64,000 nt of DNA from Virgibacillus chiguensis (GCF_900129865.1 NZ_FQXD01000016.1:26487-90486); one strand, 5' to 3'. Positions 24,489-35,898 are shown, counted from the stretch's first letter. Made by a program: numbers and translations. Notes: generated from the letters alone by a model not told the origin.

Positions 24489-24923
24489 TTAGGAATTTTC
24501 CAATACATGAACATGAACGCGATTTTTTCTGCTTGTTTCGGAAATAAGGCGATGCAATTGGATATAGACAAGGCCATTTTTGTAAGTTGCTTTTATTTTA
24601 TCGGAACGAACGGGAAAGGGAAGGGTTATTTTTCTTTCAAATACACCGTGTAGAATTTCTTCTTTCACTACTGTTCCATAAGAATGGTCAATATCAATGG
24701 AACCTTTTAATTCCAATGTAGTATAGTCTACGTAAACATCAAGCTTTTCCAAATCACTTAGTCCGGGAACACTTGCAATACAAAATAATTCATGGTCGGT
24801 TTGATAAATGTTTATTTGTGGTATTGTAGGTTTTATAAGACCTTCAAACTCGTTCCAAAAACGATCACCGAAAAAATGATCCATATTCTTTTTCCAATCG
24901 GACATTTGCTGAAAAGGATCCAT
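24489..24923 (-). CDS. Hsp20/alpha-crystallin small heat-shock protein
   Basis: A 144-residue holdase-type chaperone; start 24923 is chosen for GAGGTGA seven bases upstream. The alpha-crystallin domain spans about 40-135: INIYQTDHELFCIASVPGLS, LELKGSI and RKITLPFPV, then KATYKNGLVYIQL (the A-x-(Y/F)-x-N-G-(V/L) motif). The terminal I-x-I/V tail is weak. B. subtilis relatives are YocM and spore-coat CotM/CotP. Single gene. Confidence 0.85.
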   Translation of the reverse strand: MDPFQQMSDWKKNMDHFFGDRFWNEFEGLIKPTIPQINIYQTDHELFCIASVPGLSDLEKLDVYVDYTTLELKGSIDIDHSYGTVVKEEILHGVFERKITLPFPVRSDKIKATYKNGLVYIQLHRLISETSRKNRVHVHVLENS

Positions 24924-24992
24924 ACACGTATCACCTCGTTTTATCCTGGCCATCTACGTATGTAATGGATAGCCAAATTTTTTTAGCGGATA

Positions 24993-25060
24993 TAAGGTGC
25001 TGTAAGACTTTTGCTTCAAGAAAAGGAAGGTATAATGGAAATAGGGAAAACAGCACCTAC
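24993..25060 (+). repeat. ~70-bp hairpin-ended repeat C, copy 2
   Basis: TAAGGTGCTGTA (24993-25004) and AACAGCACCTAC (25049-25060) are inverted ends identical to those of the element at 12167-12239 (reversed there). An AGCGGATATA flank is shared too. Confidence 0.5.
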
Positions 25061-25069
25061 ATCTTACAT

Positions 25070-25190
25070 CTTCCATTCATTTAGAGGCGCCTTTAGGACG
25101 TCCCCGTAGTTGCTTAACAACCTATGGGGATATGGGAGGAAACCACACCCTCACGGATGGAAGGTTCGCTTTATTTGTTACTAAATGAGT
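25070..25190 (+). other. possible structured RNA upstream of yebE
   Basis: CCCCGTAG-TTG (25102-25112) pairs with CAA-CTATGGGG (25118-25130) in a stable hairpin, and TCATTTAG (25077-25084) pairs with CTAAATGA near 25181-25188, closing a ~110-base domain. I do not recognise a known riboswitch class. No gene is seen in 25061-25490. Confidence 0.25.
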
Positions 25191-25490
25191 AGTAAGGGAC
25201 AGTTTGCAGCCGAAAAATTTTAAGTTCAAGTCACTACATGATAGCCTATGCTGTCGTTAGTTCGATGTGCATGTCATGTTTGTAAAATACGCATGAAAAT
25301 AAAAATATTTCATAAATATGAGAAATGAGGTAAGCTTAAAGAGTGAGTTGAAAAAGGGTTGATGAGCTGATATGTATACTGTTGTCAATGGATTAGTCTC
25401 ATTGGCTTCAAGCAAACAGATGAGACTATAAGTATATGTAAATCATCGAACTTTGAAACATCCTCTTAAATCAAGGTATGGGAGGGCTTG

Positions 25491-26108
25491 ATGTTGTTAA
25501 GTAATGCCATCGTTATGGTTGTTATTATTTTAGTTATTAATATCGTATACGTATCCTTATCTACTGTACGCATGATTTTAACATTAAAAGGAAGGCGTTA
25601 CATTGCTGCCTTCGTTAGTATGTTTGAAATTGTTATTTATGTACTTGGTCTCGGGCTTGTGCTAGATAACTTAAATGAAATTCAAAATTTAATTGCTTAT
25701 GCCATCGGTTTTGGAATAGGTGTTATTTGTGGTTCCATGATTGAAGAAAAGCTAGCGCTAGGGTATATTACCGTCAATGTGATTTCATCAAATCCAGATA
25801 TCGCTTTTACGAAACAATTACGGGATAAAGGGTATGGTGTTACAAGCTGGTTTGCTTACGGGATGGAAGGTGATCGTTTATCCATGCAAATCTTAACCCC
25901 TCGTAAGTATGAGTTGAAACTCTATGAAACCATTAAACAAATTGATCCGAAAGCGTTTATCATTGCTTATGAACCGAAGCAAATACATGGCGGATTTTGG
26001 GTGAAACAAGTGCGAAAAGGTCGGTTAATGAATCCGAAAAAACGTACGGAAGAAGAGAGAAAACACCAGCAGGTAAAAGCAGATGACCAAGGAGAATTAC
26101 ACCAATAA
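25491..26108 (+). CDS. yebE: UPF0316/DUF2179 membrane protein YebE
   Basis: A 205-residue protein; ATG 25491 has GGAGGG five bases upstream. Three hydrophobic segments (about 3-23, 36-60, 65-85) are followed by a soluble DUF2179 domain (residues ~85-175, [20 protein letters not shown] ... GYGVTSW). DUF2179 domains bind cyclic dinucleotides in some relatives, which is not shown for this one. B. subtilis yebE lies at the same place just before the purine operon. A charged tail ([14 protein letters not shown]) ends it. Confidence 0.85.
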   Translation: MLLSNAIVMVVIILVINIVYVSLSTVRMILTLKGRRYIAAFVSMFEIVIYVLGLGLVLDNLNEIQNLIAYAIGFGIGVICGSMIEEKLALGYITVNVISSNPDIAFTKQLRDKGYGVTSWFAYGMEGDRLSMQILTPRKYELKLYETIKQIDPKAFIIAYEPKQIHGGFWVKQVRKGRLMNPKKRTEEERKHQQVKADDQGELHQ

Positions 26109-26142
26109 AGCAAAGAATAATGTATAATCGTAAAATAATGGT

Positions 26143-26187
26143 AAAAACCGAACGTTGTTATTGTTTTAATAAGTAATGTTCGTTATT
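26143..26187 (+). promoter_or_regulatory. PurR box pair of the pur operon
   Basis: AAAACCGAACGTT (26143-26155) and AATGTTCGTTATT (26175-26187) are an inverted PurBox pair directly before the -35 box. PurR binding there represses when PRPP is low. Confidence 0.8.
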
Positions 26188-26190
26188 TTA

Positions 26191-26219
26191 TTGACAGTAA
26201 GACAATATATTGTTATTCT
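26191..26219 (+). promoter_or_regulatory. sigma-A promoter of the pur operon
   Basis: TTGACA (26191-26196), 17-base spacer, TATTCT (26214-26219). Confidence 0.75.
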
Positions 26220-26242
26220 TAAATCGACAATAAAACAACGGA

Positions 26243-26312
26243 ACCTCATATAAAACTGAGAATATGGCTCAGAAGTCTCTACCCAGCACCGTAAATGACT
26301 GGACTATGAGGG
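26243..26312 (+). ncRNA. purine riboswitch (guanine class) of the pur operon
   Basis: P1 CCTCATA/TATGAGG, GAATATGGCTC, GTCTCTACC, ACCGTAAATGACTGG and GACTATG with the C74-equivalent C, so guanine/hypoxanthine is the expected ligand. A terminator follows at 26366-26420; the segment 26346-26371 (CTGTTTC/GAAACAG) is a possible antiterminator. Confidence 0.93.
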
Positions 26313-26365
26313 AAGTAGGATCGTGCTATGCTTAACGAAGGCACGTCTGTTTCCATATATATTGA

Positions 26366-26420
26366 AACAGATTTATTCTCTTCTCTTATAACTATGAGAG
26401 TAGAAATAAATCTGTTTTTT
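26366..26420 (+). terminator. riboswitch terminator of the pur operon leader
   Basis: AAACAGATTTATT (26366-26378) pairs with AATAAATCTGTTT (26405-26417) and ends in a T-run; an inner CTCT/AGAG stem extends it. Confidence 0.85.
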
Positions 26421-26608
26421 GTTTTACATTATAGGGGAGTATACACTCTCTAACGTTTTGCAGGATAACAAAAATGGTTGCTGTCGATAAAGACTTGGTA
26501 ACGGTTTTTAGGAAATTAGTTGACGCAAAGATCATTACATGTAATTGGTTTATGTTATTTATTCAAGGAATTATCGCATAAGAAATTAGAAACAAGGTGG
26601 TTGAAATC

Positions 26609-27094
26609 ATGATAGGGGTAATTATGGGCAGTATTTCTGATTGGGAAACGATGAAGTATGCTTGTGATGTATTAGATCAACTGCAACTTCCATATGAAAA
26701 GGAAATTATGTCCGCTCATCGGACACCAGACGATATGTTTACTTATGCCAAGTCAGCTAGGGAGCGAGGGATCAAAGTAATTATTGCTGGTGCTGGGGGT
26801 GCAGCTCATTTACCAGGAATGGTAGCATCACAAACGAATTTGCCTGTCATCGGAGTTCCGGTTCAGAGCAAAGCGTTACAAGGGCTTGATTCGCTTTTAT
26901 CGATTGTACAAATGCCAGGTGGTGTTCCGACAGCAACGGTTGCGATTGGAAAAGCTGGAGCGAAAAATGCAGGGATACTTGCAGCACAAATGATAGGTGC
27001 GTTTGATGACAAAGTAGCTAATAGATTGGAAGATTTTCGCAATGAGATGAAGCAGGCTGTTGCAGAAATGAGGGATGAACTTGCAAAAAAGTAA
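26609..27094 (+). CDS. purE: N5-carboxyaminoimidazole ribonucleotide mutase PurE
   Basis: A 161-residue enzyme converting N5-CAIR to CAIR in de novo purine synthesis. Start 26609 (MIGVIMGS) is chosen because AAGGTGG lies eight bases upstream; an earlier GTG is less likely. Motifs: MGSISDW for the phosphate/substrate loop and SAHRTPD with the catalytic His, then [12 protein letters not shown]. First gene of the operon, behind PurR boxes and a riboswitch; overlaps purK by 20 bases. Confidence 0.96.
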   Translation: MIGVIMGSISDWETMKYACDVLDQLQLPYEKEIMSAHRTPDDMFTYAKSARERGIKVIIAGAGGAAHLPGMVASQTNLPVIGVPVQSKALQGLDSLLSIVQMPGGVPTATVAIGKAGAKNAGILAAQMIGAFDDKVANRLEDFRNEMKQAVAEMRDELAKK

Positions 27095-28208
27095 CCTTAT
27101 CTTACCTCCAAAAACGATTGGAATTATTGGTGGCGGACAACTTGGTCGCATGATGGCGTTGGCAGCTAAATATATGGGATATCGTATTGCAGTGCTTGAC
27201 CCAACTGCTGACTGTCCGACAGCGCAGGTTGCTGATCATTCGATTGTTGCCCACTATGATGATATGGATGCAATTAAAGAATTAGCGAATGTATCAGATG
27301 TTGTTACGTACGAGTTTGAAAATGTGAATTTACAAGCAGCGGCTTTTTTAGAACAACAAGATAAACTCCCGCAAGGCGCTTATGCCTTAGAAGTGACGCA
27401 AAATCGCGAAAAAGAAAAAACAGTGATGCGCGAGCTTGATTTACCAGTAGCTGATTTTGTTGTTGTGAGAAACGGAGAGGAATGTTTACGAGCGTTACAA
27501 GATTTCTCCTTTCCTGTAGTGATTAAAACGTGTAGTGGGGGATATGATGGCAAAGGTCAGTTAAAAATAGAGGATGAATCAGACATTGATACAGCTTGTC
27601 AGTTTGCTGATAAGTACCGACATTGTATTATAGAGCAGTGGGTACGTTTTGATAAAGAGATATCCGTCATTTTTACACGTTCGCATGCTGGGGAAATTAC
27701 TTTTTTCCCTATTGCAGAAAATGAACATCGCCAGCATATTTTATACCAGACATCTGTACCAGCTACGGTTTCGACAGAAGTAGAGAAGCTTGCGATCCAG
27801 GCGGTAGAAAAGCTAGCGCATCATATGCATATCGTTGGAACCTTTGCGGTGGAACTATTTGTTCAAGGTGATTCTATTTATATGAACGAATTGGCACCAC
27901 GACCACATAATTCGGGACATTATACGATAGAAGCATGCAATGTTTCCCAATTTATGCAACATATTCGTGCGATTTGTGGTATGCCGTTACTAGAAGTAAA
28001 CCTTCTACAATCTGCTATCATGGTCAATGTTTTAGGGCAAGATCTAGAGCATGTTATGCAGTGCTTACCGAAAGCAACAGCAGGCTTTGTTCATTTGTAT
28101 GGAAAAGAAGCAGCGAAAGCCCAACGGAAAATGGGGCATATTACTTTTACTAGCGATACGCTACAGAACGTACACCAGCAAATGAAGACATTTTGGGAGG
28201 CAAAATAG
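27075..28208 (+). CDS. purK: N5-carboxyaminoimidazole ribonucleotide synthase PurK
   Basis: A 377-residue ATP-grasp enzyme making N5-CAIR from AIR, ATP and bicarbonate. Seen: [16 protein letters not shown] (N-terminal Rossmann-like), [20 protein letters not shown] (ATP-binding lid) and [18 protein letters not shown] (metal/ATP site). It starts inside purE and abuts purB directly. Confidence 0.96.
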   Translation: MNLQKSNLILPPKTIGIIGGGQLGRMMALAAKYMGYRIAVLDPTADCPTAQVADHSIVAHYDDMDAIKELANVSDVVTYEFENVNLQAAAFLEQQDKLPQGAYALEVTQNREKEKTVMRELDLPVADFVVVRNGEECLRALQDFSFPVVIKTCSGGYDGKGQLKIEDESDIDTACQFADKYRHCIIEQWVRFDKEISVIFTRSHAGEITFFPIAENEHRQHILYQTSVPATVSTEVEKLAIQAVEKLAHHMHIVGTFAVELFVQGDSIYMNELAPRPHNSGHYTIEACNVSQFMQHIRAICGMPLLEVNLLQSAIMVNVLGQDLEHVMQCLPKATAGFVHLYGKEAAKAQRKMGHITFTSDTLQNVHQQMKTFWEAK

Positions 28209-29504
28209 ATGATAGAACGTTATACAAGAGAAGAAATGGGAGCTATTTGGACGGAAGAAAATAAATTTAAAGCATGGTTAGAAGTTGAACTATTAGCGTG
28301 TGAAGCATGGAGTGAATTAGGTGTAATCCCAAAACAGGATGTGCAACAATTACGTGCGAAAGCATCGTTTGATATGGACCGCATTTATGACATAGAACAA
28401 GAAACTCGCCACGATGTTGTTGCTTTTACAAGAGCAGTATCCGAAACATTAGGAACCGAGAAGAAATGGGTGCACTACGGCTTAACCTCTACCGACGTTG
28501 TCGATACGGCACTATCGTACTTAGTGAAGCAAGCAAATACGATTATTCGTCAAGATTTACATGCGTTTATTGAAATTTTGCAACAAAAAGCGATCGAACA
28601 TAAACATACGGTTATGATGGGAAGAACGCACGGTGTTCATGCGGAGCCGACAACTTTTGGATTAAAACTAGCACTTTGGTACGAAGAAATGAAACGAAAT
28701 TTGGAACGATTTGAAGCAGCAGCAACTTCCATCGAATTTGGTAAATTGTCTGGAGCTGTAGGTACATATGCAAATATTGATCCATATGTGGAACAGTATG
28801 TATGTAAAAAATTAGGTTTAGCGCCTGCACCTGTGTCTACACAGACATTGCAGCGAGACCGTCATGCTGCTTATATCGCTACATTGGCTTTAATTGCTAC
28901 ATCCATTGAAAAGTTTGCAACAGAAATTCGTGGTTTACAAAAAACGGAAACACGAGAAGTAGAGGAGCGTTTTGCAAAAGGTCAAAAAGGTTCTTCCGCA
29001 ATGCCGCATAAGCGAAACCCGATCGGTTCAGAAAATATGACTGGTATGGCAAGAGTGCTTCGTGGATATGTGACAACAGCTTATGAAAATGTTGCATTGT
29101 GGCATGAACGAGATATTTCCCACTCTTCTGCGGAAAGAGTTATTTTACCAGACGCGACCATTGCACTTAACTATATGCTCAACCGCTTTAGTACTATCGT
29201 AAAGAATTTAACGGTGTTCCCTGAAAACATGAAGCGTAACATCGACAAAACGCATGGCGTTATATTTTCACAGCGTGTATTACTTACTTTAATTGACAAA
29301 GGAATGAGTCGAGAAGCTGCTTACGATACGGTACAGCCAAAAGCGATGCAAGCATGGGAGACAGGAACACATTTTAAGCAGCTCGTTCAGGAAGACAAAA
29401 CAATTACGGCGCATTTATCACAAGCTGAGATAGAGAATTGCTTTGATTATACGTACCATTTAAAGAATGTGGATCAAATCTTTGAAAAAATTGGCTTAGC
29501 GTGA
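28209..29504 (+). CDS. purB: adenylosuccinate lyase PurB
   Basis: A 431-residue lyase acting twice: SAICAR to AICAR and adenylosuccinate to AMP. Seen: [12 protein letters not shown], the His-rich [14 protein letters not shown], and the fumarase-superfamily signature [11 protein letters not shown] containing the catalytic serine loop. Usual family length. GGGAGG precedes the start. Next gene follows after a base, with a coupled start. Confidence 0.97.
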   Translation: MIERYTREEMGAIWTEENKFKAWLEVELLACEAWSELGVIPKQDVQQLRAKASFDMDRIYDIEQETRHDVVAFTRAVSETLGTEKKWVHYGLTSTDVVDTALSYLVKQANTIIRQDLHAFIEILQQKAIEHKHTVMMGRTHGVHAEPTTFGLKLALWYEEMKRNLERFEAAATSIEFGKLSGAVGTYANIDPYVEQYVCKKLGLAPAPVSTQTLQRDRHAAYIATLALIATSIEKFATEIRGLQKTETREVEERFAKGQKGSSAMPHKRNPIGSENMTGMARVLRGYVTTAYENVALWHERDISHSSAERVILPDATIALNYMLNRFSTIVKNLTVFPENMKRNIDKTHGVIFSQRVLLTLIDKGMSREAAYDTVQPKAMQAWETGTHFKQLVQEDKTITAHLSQAEIENCFDYTYHLKNVDQIFEKIGLA

Positions 29505-29514
29505 GGTGGATAAC

Positions 29515-30228
29515 ATGAAGGGTGCCTTACTTTATGAAGGGAAGGCAAAGCAAGTATATGAAGCAAAAGATGCAACTGGAAAGCTCATCCTTTCCTATAA
29601 AAATGACGCAACGGCATTTAATGGTGAAAAAAAATCAGTATTTCCAGGTAAAGGTCGCTTGAACAACGAAATAGCAGCACATATTTTCTCTATGCTACAG
29701 GATCAAGGAGTAAAGACACATTTCATCGAGCGTTTAAATGAAACAGAACAGCTCGTTTGGCAAACGGAAATTATTCCGCTTGAGGTTGTCGTTCGTAATG
29801 TTGCCGCTGGCAGCATTACGAAGCGCCTTGGGATTGAAGAAAAAACGGTCTTGGAACCGCCAATTGTGGAATTGTTTTATAAAGATGATGCGCTAGGTGA
29901 TCCGTTAATTAATGATGAGCATGCATTACTCGTTGCGTCTATTACACAAGCTGAATTGCAGGAAATTAAAACAAAAGCGCTAGCGATTAACATCCATTTG
30001 CAGCATATTTTTCAAGCTATTCGTATTCAATTAGTGGATTTTAAGTTAGAATTTGGCAGGCTCGCATGTGGCTCCATCGTGCTTGCAGATGAAGTTTCCC
30101 CAGATACGTGTAGACTTTGGGATGTCGCAACATTTGAAAAATTGGATAAAGATGTCTTTCGTCAAGGAACGGGTGACCTGCTCACTGTTTATGAAGAAAT
30201 ATTAAACCGACTGGAGGAGCAAAAATGA
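29515..30228 (+). CDS. purC: SAICAR synthetase PurC
   Basis: A 237-residue ligase joining aspartate to CAIR with ATP. Start ATG 29515 (MKGALLYEGKAKQVYE) is chosen since GAGGTGG lies six bases upstream; the GTG at 29506 lies within that site. Motifs: LPLEVVVRN-like IPLEVVVRNVAAGS, VDFKLEFGR and LADEVSPDTCRLWD. Overlaps purS by ATGA. Confidence 0.96.
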   Translation: MKGALLYEGKAKQVYEAKDATGKLILSYKNDATAFNGEKKSVFPGKGRLNNEIAAHIFSMLQDQGVKTHFIERLNETEQLVWQTEIIPLEVVVRNVAAGSITKRLGIEEKTVLEPPIVELFYKDDALGDPLINDEHALLVASITQAELQEIKTKALAINIHLQHIFQAIRIQLVDFKLEFGRLACGSIVLADEVSPDTCRLWDVATFEKLDKDVFRQGTGDLLTVYEEILNRLEEQK

Positions 30229-30476
30229 AAAAAGTAAAGGTGCATATTACGCTTAAAGAAGGGGTGCTGGACCCACAAGGAAAAGCTATTCAACAATCTT
30301 TACATGCGTTAGGTTACGAAGAAGTAGAGGAAGCGCGAGTGGGGAAAATGATTGAGCTACAAGTAGAGGAAGGACCTCATATAGAAGCTCGTATTAAAGA
30401 AATGTGCGATAAATTATTAGCGAATCCGGTCATTGAAAATTATCAAGTTACGTTGGAGGAGGCTGTTCAGTCGTGA
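30225..30476 (+). CDS. purS: FGAM synthase subunit PurS
   Basis: An 83-residue subunit that bridges PurQ and PurL in FGAM synthase. Starts [20 protein letters not shown], the PurS signature, and ends with [10 protein letters not shown]. Overlaps purC (ATGA) and purQ (GTGA), so expression is coupled and stoichiometric. Confidence 0.96.
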   Translation: MKKVKVHITLKEGVLDPQGKAIQQSLHALGYEEVEEARVGKMIELQVEEGPHIEARIKEMCDKLLANPVIENYQVTLEEAVQS

Positions 30477-31156
30477 AATTTGCTGTCATCGCCTTTCCTG
30501 GTTCAAACTGCGATCGAGATATGTACAGGGCAGTAGCAAACGTTTTAGGAGCAGATGCCGACCTATTATGGTATGAAACTGCTAATCTAGATAACTATGA
30601 TGCCATTCTTCTTCCTGGCGGCTTTTCTTATGGAGACTACTTACGTACAGGGGCAATTGCAGCAACGTCAAATGTGATGCAACAAGTGAAAAAACACGCC
30701 GCAAAAGGTAAGCCTGTACTAGGTGTTTGTAACGGTTTTCAAATTTTAACAGAATCTGAGTTGCTTCCGGGGGCATTATTGCGCAATAAAAATCTTTCGT
30801 TTATGTGTCATCAAGAAGTGCTAACGGTAAAGAACAATCAAACGATGTTTACAACGGCATATAATGAAGGAGAAACAATTCAATTACCCATTGCGCACGG
30901 GGAAGGAAATTATTACTGTGATGAAGCGACATTGCAAGAATTAATAGAACATAAGCAAATTGTGTTTACCTATCAAAATAATCCCAATGGCTCTATAGAG
31001 AATATTGCTGGAATTGTAAATAGAGAAGGGAATGTTCTTGGAATGATGCCGCACCCAGAGCGTGCTGTGGAACAATTGTTAGGCAGTGCGGATGGCTTAC
31101 GTTTATTTCAGTCATTGATTCATAATTGGAGGGAAACTTATGTTGCAAACGCATGA
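30473..31156 (+). CDS. purQ: FGAM synthase glutaminase subunit PurQ
   Basis: A 227-residue class I glutamine amidotransferase supplying ammonia to PurL. Start GTG 30473 overlaps the purS stop. Catalytic Cys is in GVCNGFQIL, with [12 protein letters not shown] earlier and HGEGNYY plus MMPHPERA for the His/Glu residues. Overlaps purL by 17 bases. Confidence 0.96.
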   Translation: MKFAVIAFPGSNCDRDMYRAVANVLGADADLLWYETANLDNYDAILLPGGFSYGDYLRTGAIAATSNVMQQVKKHAAKGKPVLGVCNGFQILTESELLPGALLRNKNLSFMCHQEVLTVKNNQTMFTTAYNEGETIQLPIAHGEGNYYCDEATLQELIEHKQIVFTYQNNPNGSIENIAGIVNREGNVLGMMPHPERAVEQLLGSADGLRLFQSLIHNWRETYVANA

Positions 31157-33368
31157 AATAAGCCCAGAGCAAATTGAAAATGAAGCGCTTTATAAAGAAA
31201 TGGGTTTAAATGATGAAGAATACAAGATGGTGAAGCATATTTTACAGCGCAGACCGAATTATACGGAAACAGGGATTTTTTCCGTCATGTGGTCCGAGCA
31301 TTGTAGCTATAAATCGTCTAAACCATTATTGAAAAAGTTCCCAACGAAAGCCCCGCATGTGTTGCAAGGTCCTGGAGAGGGGGCAGGGATTATTGATATT
31401 GGCGATGAGCAGGCTGTTGTTTTTAAAGTTGAAAGTCATAATCACCCGTCTGCAGTCGAACCGTATCAGGGTGCGGCAACAGGCGTTGGTGGCATTATTC
31501 GTGATGTCTTCTCTATGGGCGCACGTCCGATTGCTCTCTTGAATTCGCTGCGGTTTGGTCCATTAACAAATGAACGGACGAAATACTTATTTTCCGGTGT
31601 TGTTGACGGTATCGCAGGATATGGGAATTGTGTCGGTGTTCCAACAGTTGGTGGGGAAGTGCAATTTGATGACTGTTATCAGGAGAATCCATTAGTAAAT
31701 GCCATGTGTGTCGGTTTAATAAAGCATGACGATATTCAAAAAGGGGTTGCCGCTGGTGTGGGGAATACGGTCCTTTATGCTGGAGCGCCAACAGGTCGGG
31801 ATGGTATTCATGGTGCGACATTTGCCTCCGATGATTTGGCAGAGGATTCCTTAAAAGATCGTCCTGCAGTACAAGTTGGCGATCCATTTATGGAAAAATT
31901 ACTGATTGAAGCATGTTTAGAAGTAATCCAGTCAGATGCGCTCGTAGGCATGCAAGATATGGGTGCTGCTGGTTTAACCTCTTCTGCTAGTGAAATGGCT
32001 AGTAAAGCTGGGACAGGTTTGGAGATGAATTTAGATCATGTACCACAAAGAGAAGCAAATATGACAGCGTATGAACTAATGCTTTCTGAATCACAAGAAC
32101 GGATGTTGCTCGTGGTTAAAAAAGGACGTGAACAGGAAATTATCGAAGTATTCCGAAAGTATGGCTTGCAGGCAGTAGCAGTTGGTGAAGTCATTGAGGA
32201 AAAGACCTTTCGTATTTTCCAACATGGCAAATTGATGGCTGATATTCCAGTTGACGCATTAGCGGAAGAAGCTCCAGTGTATCATTTACCTGCTAAAGAA
32301 GCTGCTTATTTCCAAGCTTTTCAACAAATGAAGCAAGAAGTGCCAGTTGTTAAAGATCATGCACACATGTTCAAGCAACTGTTACAGCAACCGACGATCG
32401 CTTCTAAAGAATGGGTTTATGATCAGTATGATTCTATGGTGCAAACAAATACAGTCGTTACACCAGGTTCTGATGCAGCGGTAGTGCGTATTCAAGGTAC
32501 GAATAAATCGTTAGCAATGACAACGGATTGTAATTCTCGATACATTTATTTAGATCCTGAAACAGGTGGAAAAATTGCCGTTGCAGAAGCGGCTCGTAAC
32601 ATTATTTGTTCAGGTGCTAAGCCACTCGGGTTAACAGATGGATTGAACTTTGGCAACCCAACGAATCCTGAAGTGTTTTGGCAAATGGAAAAAAGCGTGG
32701 AAGGCATGGTAGCTGCTAGTGAAACGTTAGCTACACCTGTAATTAGTGGAAATGTATCCTTGTATAACCAGTCAGGCGGAAAGGCGATTTTTCCGACTCC
32801 TGTGGTAGGGATGGTTGGGCTACATGAATCACTGGATCATATTACGTCGAGTTTCTTTCAACAAGCAGGAGATCGTATTTATGTTATTGGAGAAACGGCG
32901 TGCGATTTTGGGGGTAGTGAGCTACAGCGACTTATGCAAGGAAAGTATGCAGGAAAAGCACCGCAAATAAACTTAGACGTCGAGAAAAAACGGCAAGATC
33001 AGCTATTAACAGCAATCCAACAAGGGGTCGTATCATCAGCACATGACGTTGCTGAAGGTGGTTTGGCGGTCGCTTTAGCGGAAAGCCTGTTTGCTGAGCA
33101 TACATTGGGGGCAACTGTACAGTTATCTGGTGACCCGACAGTGATGTTATTTAGTGAAACACAGTCTCGATTTCTTGTAACTGTTCCAGAAAACAAACAA
33201 GAAAATTTTGTGCATATCGTGGAAGATGCCGTTGAGATTGGGAAAGTTACAACGGATAAGCATCTTACGATTTCTATCAATGAGCAGGAATATGTGTCTG
33301 AATCTGTTGCTTTATTACAAGCACAATGGAAAGGAGCCATTCCATGCATGCTGAAGACAAAGGCATAA
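31140..33368 (+). CDS. purL: FGAM synthase large subunit PurL
   Basis: A 742-residue ATP-dependent amidotransferase subunit converting FGAR to FGAM. Small Gram-positive type without the fused glutaminase. Seen: [51 protein letters not shown] and [20 protein letters not shown] precedes ATG 31140. Overlaps purF by 25 bases. Confidence 0.97.
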   Translation: MLQTHEISPEQIENEALYKEMGLNDEEYKMVKHILQRRPNYTETGIFSVMWSEHCSYKSSKPLLKKFPTKAPHVLQGPGEGAGIIDIGDEQAVVFKVESHNHPSAVEPYQGAATGVGGIIRDVFSMGARPIALLNSLRFGPLTNERTKYLFSGVVDGIAGYGNCVGVPTVGGEVQFDDCYQENPLVNAMCVGLIKHDDIQKGVAAGVGNTVLYAGAPTGRDGIHGATFASDDLAEDSLKDRPAVQVGDPFMEKLLIEACLEVIQSDALVGMQDMGAAGLTSSASEMASKAGTGLEMNLDHVPQREANMTAYELMLSESQERMLLVVKKGREQEIIEVFRKYGLQAVAVGEVIEEKTFRIFQHGKLMADIPVDALAEEAPVYHLPAKEAAYFQAFQQMKQEVPVVKDHAHMFKQLLQQPTIASKEWVYDQYDSMVQTNTVVTPGSDAAVVRIQGTNKSLAMTTDCNSRYIYLDPETGGKIAVAEAARNIICSGAKPLGLTDGLNFGNPTNPEVFWQMEKSVEGMVAASETLATPVISGNVSLYNQSGGKAIFPTPVVGMVGLHESLDHITSSFFQQAGDRIYVIGETACDFGGSELQRLMQGKYAGKAPQINLDVEKKRQDQLLTAIQQGVVSSAHDVAEGGLAVALAESLFAEHTLGATVQLSGDPTVMLFSETQSRFLVTVPENKQENFVHIVEDAVEIGKVTTDKHLTISINEQEYVSESVALLQAQWKGAIPCMLKTKA

Positions 33369-34756
33369 GGGAAGAATGTGGCGTGTTCGGTATCTGGGGG
33401 CATGAAAAAGCGGCAGAACTGACGTATTACGGGTTACATTCCATGCAACATCGTGGTCAAGAAGGTGCTGGTATCGTTGTCAGTGATGGACAGCAATTAA
33501 AAGTGCATAAAGATGTCGGATTAGTGAATGATGTTTTTAAGCATGCAGATTTTTCAATGTTACAAGGTGATGTAGCGATTGGACATGTCCGTTATTCGAC
33601 ACAAGGTGCTAAAACGTTAGAGAATGTGCAACCCTTATTGTTCCATTCCCAAAAAGGGAGTATGGCGCTTGCACATAATGGCAATCTAATGAATGCCTAT
33701 GCTTTGCGAGCAGAATTAGAAGAAGAAGGAAGCATATTGCAAACTTCATCCGATACAGAAGTATTGGCACATTTAATCAAACGTAATGGGAACCAAGTGT
33801 CGAAGGTTTCCATTACAGAAGCATTAAATCAAGTACAAGGTGCCTATGCCTATTTAATTTTGACGGAAAAGCAGCTGTTTGTTGCGCTAGACCCGCACGG
33901 GATTCGCCCATTATCGATTGGTAGATTAGGAGATGCCTATGTCGTTGCTTCGGAAACATGCGCATTCGGGCAGATTGGCGCCACATTTGAACGGGAAGTA
34001 TTACCAGGTGAGCTCATTACGATTGACGATCATGGCATCACGTCGACACGATTTGCTATGCGAGAACAACGAAAAATGTGTGCCATGGAATATGTGTATT
34101 TATCCCGACCAGATAGCGATGTAAATTTAGTAAATGTGCATGCGTCAAGGAAAAACATGGGTATGGAGCTTGCCAAAGAAGCTCCGGCAGATGCAGATAT
34201 CGTTGTTGGCGTGCCTGACTCTAGTACATCAGCTGCGATTGGTTACGCTGAGGAAAGTGGGCTTCCATATGAGATGGGGATTATTAAAAACCGTTATGTT
34301 GGTAGAACTTTTATTCAACCTTCCCAAGAATTACGAGAGCAAGGGGTGAAGCTTAAGCTATCCCCAGTTCGAAGTATCATTGAAGGAAAGCGAGTCGTTA
34401 TGATTGATGATTCCATCGTCCGTGGCACAACGAGTAAGCGGATTGTGCATATGTTAAAAGACGCTGGTGCAAAAGAAGTGCATGTGCGAATTGCTTCCCC
34501 GTCTATTCAACATCCTTGCTACTACGGGATTGACATGTCGACAAGAAAAGAGTTAATTGCAGCAAATTATGAACAAGATAAAATAAGAGAAATCATTGGC
34601 GGAGATAGTCTAGCGTATTTGTCAGAGGCAGGTATGGAAAAAGCAATCTTAAAAGATAAGACGATCCATCAAGGCGTTTGTACAGCGTGTATGACTGGTA
34701 AATATCCGCTCTCCATGGAATCGGACAAACAAGTGTCTCCTTTTATTTTCCTATAG
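33344..34756 (+). CDS. purF: amidophosphoribosyltransferase PurF
   Basis: A 470-residue enzyme that commits PRPP to purine synthesis. Start 33344 ([18 protein letters not shown]) is chosen for AAAGGAG eight bases upstream and gives an 11-residue propeptide before catalytic Cys12, as in B. subtilis. Class II glutaminase domain first, then a phosphoribosyltransferase domain with [16 protein letters not shown]. Cysteines in KMCAMEY, HPCYYG and GVCTACMTG match the 4Fe-4S ligands of the Bacillus enzyme. A family-B repeat separates it from purM. Confidence 0.96.
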   Translation: MHAEDKGIREECGVFGIWGHEKAAELTYYGLHSMQHRGQEGAGIVVSDGQQLKVHKDVGLVNDVFKHADFSMLQGDVAIGHVRYSTQGAKTLENVQPLLFHSQKGSMALAHNGNLMNAYALRAELEEEGSILQTSSDTEVLAHLIKRNGNQVSKVSITEALNQVQGAYAYLILTEKQLFVALDPHGIRPLSIGRLGDAYVVASETCAFGQIGATFEREVLPGELITIDDHGITSTRFAMREQRKMCAMEYVYLSRPDSDVNLVNVHASRKNMGMELAKEAPADADIVVGVPDSSTSAAIGYAEESGLPYEMGIIKNRYVGRTFIQPSQELREQGVKLKLSPVRSIIEGKRVVMIDDSIVRGTTSKRIVHMLKDAGAKEVHVRIASPSIQHPCYYGIDMSTRKELIAANYEQDKIREIIGGDSLAYLSEAGMEKAILKDKTIHQGVCTACMTGKYPLSMESDKQVSPFIFL

Positions 34757-34803
34757 GAAAGTATAGGTTTAAAGGTTTATAGGATAAGAAAAAAGATAGC
34801 CTC
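34753..34803 (+). repeat. dispersed repeat B fragment inside the pur operon
   Basis: TATAGGAAAGTATAGGTTTA then AAGGTTTATAGGATAAGAAAA match the first half of family B (compare 41813). It starts at the purF stop codon and fills much of the purF-purM gap. Confidence 0.7.
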
Positions 34804-34881
34804 CGTCATGAAATAATCTAGGTTAGAGTGAAGGCTTATGCAGCATTAACTTTAGATGATAGAAAAGGAGAAGTGACCATA

Positions 34882-35898
34882 GTGGCAAATGTATATAAAC
34901 AAGCTGGCGTAGACGTTGAGAAAGGCTACGAAGCTGTGGAACGAATGAAAAAGCATATCGAGCGAACGAATAAAAAGGAAGTGCTAGGTGGGATTGGTGC
35001 ATTTGCCGGTCTGTTTGATCTGTCAGGCTTTTCCTACGAACAGCCAGTACTTGTATCAGGAACAGATGGGGTAGGAACAAAATTGAAGCTTGCGTTTGCT
35101 ATGGATCAGCATCGTACCATTGGAATTGATGTTGTGGCGATGTGCGTCAATGATATTGTTGCTCAAGGGGCAAAACCACTCTTTTTCCTTGATTATATTG
35201 CTTGTGGAAAAAATGATCCGAAGCAAATAGAACAAATTGTAGCTGGGATTGCAGAAGGTTGTGTTCAGGCAGATGCAGCTTTAATCGGTGGAGAGACAGC
35301 TGAAATGCCAGGGATGTATCAAGCTGGTGAATATGATTTAGCTGGCTTTACCGTTGGCATTGCCGAGAAAAAAGAACTCATTACAGGAGAAAACATCCAA
35401 TCCGGAGACGCTATTATCGGATTGCTATCAAGTGGTATACATTCTAATGGCTATTCGCTCGTGCGTAAGTTAACGGCCGATTTAGCTTTTGATCAATCTT
35501 ATAGTTTACGTGAACCTCTAGGAGAAGCATTACTTACGCCAACACGTATTTATGCGAAGTCGATACAAAGCGTTTTAAAAACAGGGTATATAAAAGGTGT
35601 AGCTCATATTACAGGTGGAGGTTTTTACGAAAACTTCCCACGCATGGTACCAGAAAATCTAGGAGTGGATATTGATACAAAGGCGTGGGACATACCAGAA
35701 ATTTTTCCGTTTTTACAACAACAAGGAAAGATTGCGACAGAGGAAATGTTCGGTGTGTTTAATATGGGGATCGGGATGGCAATCGTTGTTGCAAAACAGC
35801 ATGTGTCAGAAGTTATGGATCACTTAGAAACAGCAGGGGAGAAGGCCTCTATTATTGGTTCGGTGACGGAACAAAAAGGAGTGCACATACGTTTATGA
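34882..35898 (+). CDS. purM: AIR synthetase PurM
   Basis: A 338-residue enzyme closing the imidazole ring (FGAM to AIR). GTG 34882 ([19 protein letters not shown]) is chosen to match known PurM N-termini, with AAAGGAG 11 bases upstream; GTG 34873 and 34828 are alternatives. Seen: [27 protein letters not shown] and [14 protein letters not shown]. Overlaps purN by 4 bases. Confidence 0.94.
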   Translation: MANVYKQAGVDVEKGYEAVERMKKHIERTNKKEVLGGIGAFAGLFDLSGFSYEQPVLVSGTDGVGTKLKLAFAMDQHRTIGIDVVAMCVNDIVAQGAKPLFFLDYIACGKNDPKQIEQIVAGIAEGCVQADAALIGGETAEMPGMYQAGEYDLAGFTVGIAEKKELITGENIQSGDAIIGLLSSGIHSNGYSLVRKLTADLAFDQSYSLREPLGEALLTPTRIYAKSIQSVLKTGYIKGVAHITGGGFYENFPRMVPENLGVDIDTKAWDIPEIFPFLQQQGKIATEEMFGVFNMGIGMAIVVAKQHVSEVMDHLETAGEKASIIGSVTEQKGVHIRL

